Assembly (NCBI GenBank): GCA_945787125.1
Contig: CALZHW010000011.1
Location: 1-44,403 of the forward strand
DNA from: an uncultured Ectothiorhodospiraceae bacterium
GTDB taxonomy: Bacteria; Pseudomonadota; Gammaproteobacteria; S012-40
Direction: 5' to 3'
DNA length: 44,403 nt
Shown here: positions 41,710-44,403 of the stretch, in pieces
How positions within the stretch are numbered: position 1 is the stretch's first letter
How the letters are laid out: each line of letters opens with the position of its first letter
The notes under the pieces: generated by a model
What the model was told of the DNA's origin: nothing
Database searches by the model: none
Seen by the model: only the letters and a program-made list of their open reading frames with translations
Program-made: the position numbers and the translations under genes

Positions 41710-44403
41710 TCAATACAGTATACCAAGCTTCCATTTATTGAGCTTGCCGATATCTCGACCCGCATGATCTGACACAATTAACCCCCATTCACCCTGTATT
41801 TGAAGCCCGACAAAATTGCTCAATGCAGGCAAATTCGTCAGGTCAAATCGCTTTATAATATTATCCAGGCTACCGCCGCTTCGTTGATGCAAGATAACTG
41901 ACTCACCACTCGGCGAAATCAATTCAACAATTAAATCACTGATCCACGTATGCGTGATATCCAGCGTTATCTCAATTTCTTGCAATGTACCGGATTCGTT
42001 CACCATAATTGTATCCCTGACGCCTTGAGGGTTATTGTCAGGTATCAGGGTAAACGGAGATGATTCTATTTCTAGCAAACGACTGACTGCTGGCATAATT
42101 TCCAATGACCAACGATTTAATAACCCTTCATCTTTATTCGCATGATCAGAAACATGGAGGGTCCAATCACCATTAATTGACTGATTTCTGAATTGTGCCA
42201 ATTCTGCGGTATTTTGCAGGTCATAGAATTTAACTAAATCATTTTCACTTGCCCCCCACCGGTCATGCAAAGTGACGGTAGTTTGCTCCGGACTGGATAA
42301 CGTCAACTTGAGATCGCCAATATAGCTGTGAGTAATGTCCACCCCGACTTTAACGCCACCGATTAAGTCCGTACTCGAAATATTAATCGTACTGCTAATG
42401 CCATTAGGGGCATTATCCGGGATAGCCAAGTTAGGTTCAGATTCGACCTGAATAAATTCACTTGTCGATGCTTCACCGATATGTGCAGAATACACCAAGG
42501 CGAAATCTTGCGGTCCCTGCGGCACGTTGGACGCAACAATTTCCACCAACCAGGTGCCAGCAAGTGGGTTGACGATATTAAGCTTTTCTACATTGTTTTT
42601 ATTATCTAACACCAAGTTATTACTGCCGACTTGATTACCAAGATAACGACTACCGTCCGGCGAGGTTAACATTAAATTCAGATTATTCACCAGTGCACTG
42701 CCAGGGTAGTCACTATAAACCATCGTTACTTTTAACGGTGTCATACTTGATTGTACAGAAATTTCCAATGCATGAACTTCACCAGTACGTAAACCAGGTT
42801 TAATATCAACAAATGTGGCATTGCCAGCGAGCGCTGGATTTAAGACAGCATCCAAATCTACTTTTCCAAATCCCTGGTCGTTGTCGGCAACGGCTGCATT
42901 CATAGCACTTGGTAAACGGGCAGCACCGTGAATAAGTGCAGACTTGAGTAACGCTGCCGTCGGGTTATTAATGCCCTGCTGAATACGCAAATATTCCCTG
43001 ATCAGACCCACCGCACCAGCGACTAGCGGTGTGGCCATACTGGTGCCACCCATATGAAAATAAGCCTTGCTCGGAGGATAAGCGGCCCAGGCCATATTAT
43101 TGGCGGCCAATCGTGTTGAACGCGTCGAAAGAATAAAGGTACCAGGCGCAACGACATCCGGCTTTATCCGACCATCCGCTGTTGGACCACGACTACTAAA
43201 TGCGACAACCTGTGCTGCGTTATTTGCCATCGGGTCATTATTATAAGGGGCAACTGGATAGTCTTGTGGCCACCAATTGCCATACGTTTGCGCGTTAAAT
43301 TCACTCCGCTCATTTTCACAGGCACCGACACTAATGCAATTTTTTGCGCTTGCTGGCGCGGTCACACTCATAGCATTAATGACCCCATCAGCATCGGCAT
43401 CCGTTCCATCATTGCCATTGGCAAATAGAATACAAAAATCTTTATTGTTCCAAACAAACCGGTCAAGTTGTTCACACTGAATATCGTATACACCTGGATC
43501 ACCACCGCCCCAGGAATTTGAATGAATTCTGACATTATTATTGTAAGCATCTGAAAATAAATCGGTTAAATCATTAGGAATGCCGGTCAACAAATAACGT
43601 CCATAGCGTTGAAAATTTTCTGGATCTTTCCATTGCATTTCTTGCTCAACCGCTTGAAAATAGAGCTTAGCCCGATGTGCCAAACCACGAATGGGCGCCG
43701 TAACGCCTGCTATTTGTGAGCTCACACTGCCATCACCCAATACCGAACCGGCAACATGTGTTCCATGCCCACTATCAAGATCCTGAGCACCATCATCACC
43801 GCCTGGATTATTGATGTACAATGATAAATCAGCAGTAATGGGATAACTGGTGATACCCGAGATTCGACCTTTAAAATCTGGATGAATACTTTGTAGATCT
43901 GCTGTGTCTAACCCGGTATCACAAACGCCAATGATCTCCCCTTGCCCGCTCAAATCAAGACCACCATTGCTCATCGCAAACTCTGTTCCCATAATGTCGG
44001 CTGCAACATTATTCGAAGTGCGTTTTAGGCTGCGCTCACGTATGTAGCGGACGCCATGAACCGCTGACAAACGATGAATACGCTTCAAAGTGCCAGCCCC
44101 ACTCTTTGGGTCTTGAATAATTAGTAAATGAGATTTACTGGCTTTTTCAAGAATCGTGAAACCAATTTTTTTTATTTCTGCAATACTGGCCTTCAATTCC
44201 TTTGCGCCAAAAAATTCAACAACAAATGTTCCGGGCAGGACTTTAGTTCGCGGTAATTCTGCACCCACATCATTCACTTTACGGCCTGCTTTCGATAAAA
44301 CAGAGGTTGCAATTCGCTCGTCATGTGAAAGATGTCCTGCCCAACGTACAAACGGTAATTCAATAATTTTCGCTAAGGTTTTATCATCCGATAGCACAAC
44401 ATA
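41710..44403 (-). CDS. Subtilisin-family (S8) serine protease with two P-domains (N-terminus cut by window edge)
   Basis: At least 897 aa; the frame continues past the right edge (TAT GTT GTG CTA...), so the signal peptide is outside. An N-terminal region resembling an inhibitor propeptide leads into the S8 domain. Its catalytic triad is visible: Asp in GVCDTGLDTADL, His in SGHGTHVAGSVL and Ser in GGTSMATPLVAGAVGLI, with the oxyanion Asn in LFANGNDG. The layout resembles KP-43-type extracellular subtilases. After a beta-sandwich (about 530-650) two P/proprotein-convertase domains follow: IPDNAPNGISSTINIS with GDWTLHVSDHANKDEG, and IPDNNPQGVRDTIMV with GEWGLIVSDHAGRD. It is presumably secreted and calcium-dependent; two P-domains in tandem are unusual. 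Confidence 0.9.
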   Translation of the reverse strand, partial: YVVLSDDKTLAKIIELPFVRWAGHLSHDERIATSVLSKAGRKVNDVGAELPRTKVLPGTFVVEFFGAKELKASIAEIKKIGFTILEKASKSHLLIIQDPKSGAGTLKRIHRLSAVHGVRYIRERSLKRTSNNVAADIMGTEFAMSNGGLDLSGQGEIIGVCDTGLDTADLQSIHPDFKGRISGITSYPITADLSLYINNPGGDDGAQDLDSGHGTHVAGSVLGDGSVSSQIAGVTAPIRGLAHRAKLYFQAVEQEMQWKDPENFQRYGRYLLTGIPNDLTDLFSDAYNNNVRIHSNSWGGGDPGVYDIQCEQLDRFVWNNKDFCILFANGNDGTDADADGVINAMSVTAPASAKNCISVGACENERSEFNAQTYGNWWPQDYPVAPYNNDPMANNAAQVVAFSSRGPTADGRIKPDVVAPGTFILSTRSTRLAANNMAWAAYPPSKAYFHMGGTSMATPLVAGAVGLIREYLRIQQGINNPTAALLKSALIHGAARLPSAMNAAVADNDQGFGKVDLDAVLNPALAGNATFVDIKPGLRTGEVHALEISVQSSMTPLKVTMVYSDYPGSALVNNLNLMLTSPDGSRYLGNQVGSNNLVLDNKNNVEKLNIVNPLAGTWLVEIVASNVPQGPQDFALVYSAHIGEASTSEFIQVESEPNLAIPDNAPNGISSTINISSTDLIGGVKVGVDITHSYIGDLKLTLSSPEQTTVTLHDRWGASENDLVKFYDLQNTAELAQFRNQSINGDWTLHVSDHANKDEGLLNRWSLEIMPAVSRLLEIESSPFTLIPDNNPQGVRDTIMVNESGTLQEIEITLDITHTWISDLIVELISPSGESVILHQRSGGSLDNIIKRFDLTNLPALSNFVGLQIQGEWGLIVSDHAGRDIGKLNKWKLGILY

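Overview
This AT-rich window comes from a gammaproteobacterium, judging from the housekeeping set: AcnB, PurB, AsnS, AguA/AguB, group II truncated haemoglobin, a YeeN-type YebC protein and BtuB/C/D/F. A PEP-CTERM-type secreted protein and many small palindromic repeats fit an aquatic, possibly biofilm-forming lineage. I cannot place it below class. I see no rRNA, tRNA, CRISPR array, phage genes or intact transposase. Mobile DNA is present only as small non-coding elements (MITE-like, fold-back and palindromic repeats).

Layout. 1-8729: central metabolism and small proteins. This holds aconitase B (cut by the left edge), adenylosuccinate lyase, the agmatine-to-putrescine pair aguA-aguB, a type I-beta DAHP synthase with altered residues, a truncated haemoglobin, a YebC-family protein, and an RRM protein abutting a VF530 protein. 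Two MITE-like elements lie at 5156-5336 and 7037-7278. 8770-12393: a CHASE2 class III cyclase and a ferredoxin/FNR-type reductase.

12795-18865 is the most distinctive block. On the minus strand, a sigma-54 type promoter is followed by a NasT-like ANTAR antiterminator gene, a leader with two small hairpins and a very strong terminator, and four genes. These encode (i) a fusion of a NirB-like FAD/NAD(P) and BFD [2Fe-2S] module to a membrane cytochrome b module with two HX13H motifs, (ii) a membrane-anchored cytochrome with about 11 c-haems, (iii) a Tll0287-like mono-haem lipoprotein and (iv) an outer-membrane barrel. I infer an NAD(P)H-to-periplasm electron conduit under nitrogen-type control. 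A GAF-only protein with its own sigma-54-like promoter lies nearby (20794), and a truncated NasT-like receiver lies at 34514.

25286-34294 is a vitamin B12 regulon built around two back-to-back cobalamin riboswitches. The left-going arm is cobO-cobQ. The right-going arm is btuB, a surface-type propeller lipoprotein (possible functional analogue of Bacteroides BtuG), btuC, btuD and btuF. The left riboswitch is interrupted, in its variable peripheral region, by a 183-bp fold-back element that can itself form one long hairpin, while the conserved riboswitch parts on either side remain.

35042-44403: a MacAB-like efflux operon, a DUF1508 protein and a YidB/DUF937 protein, an EAL-HDOD signalling protein, a small secreted EF-hand protein, and a large subtilase with two P-domains that runs off the right edge. 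Two further dispersed repeat families recur: an about 190-bp repeat at 12518 and 19012, and a GGTGCGTTTTACGCACC-type palindrome at 22621, 34347 and 40797.
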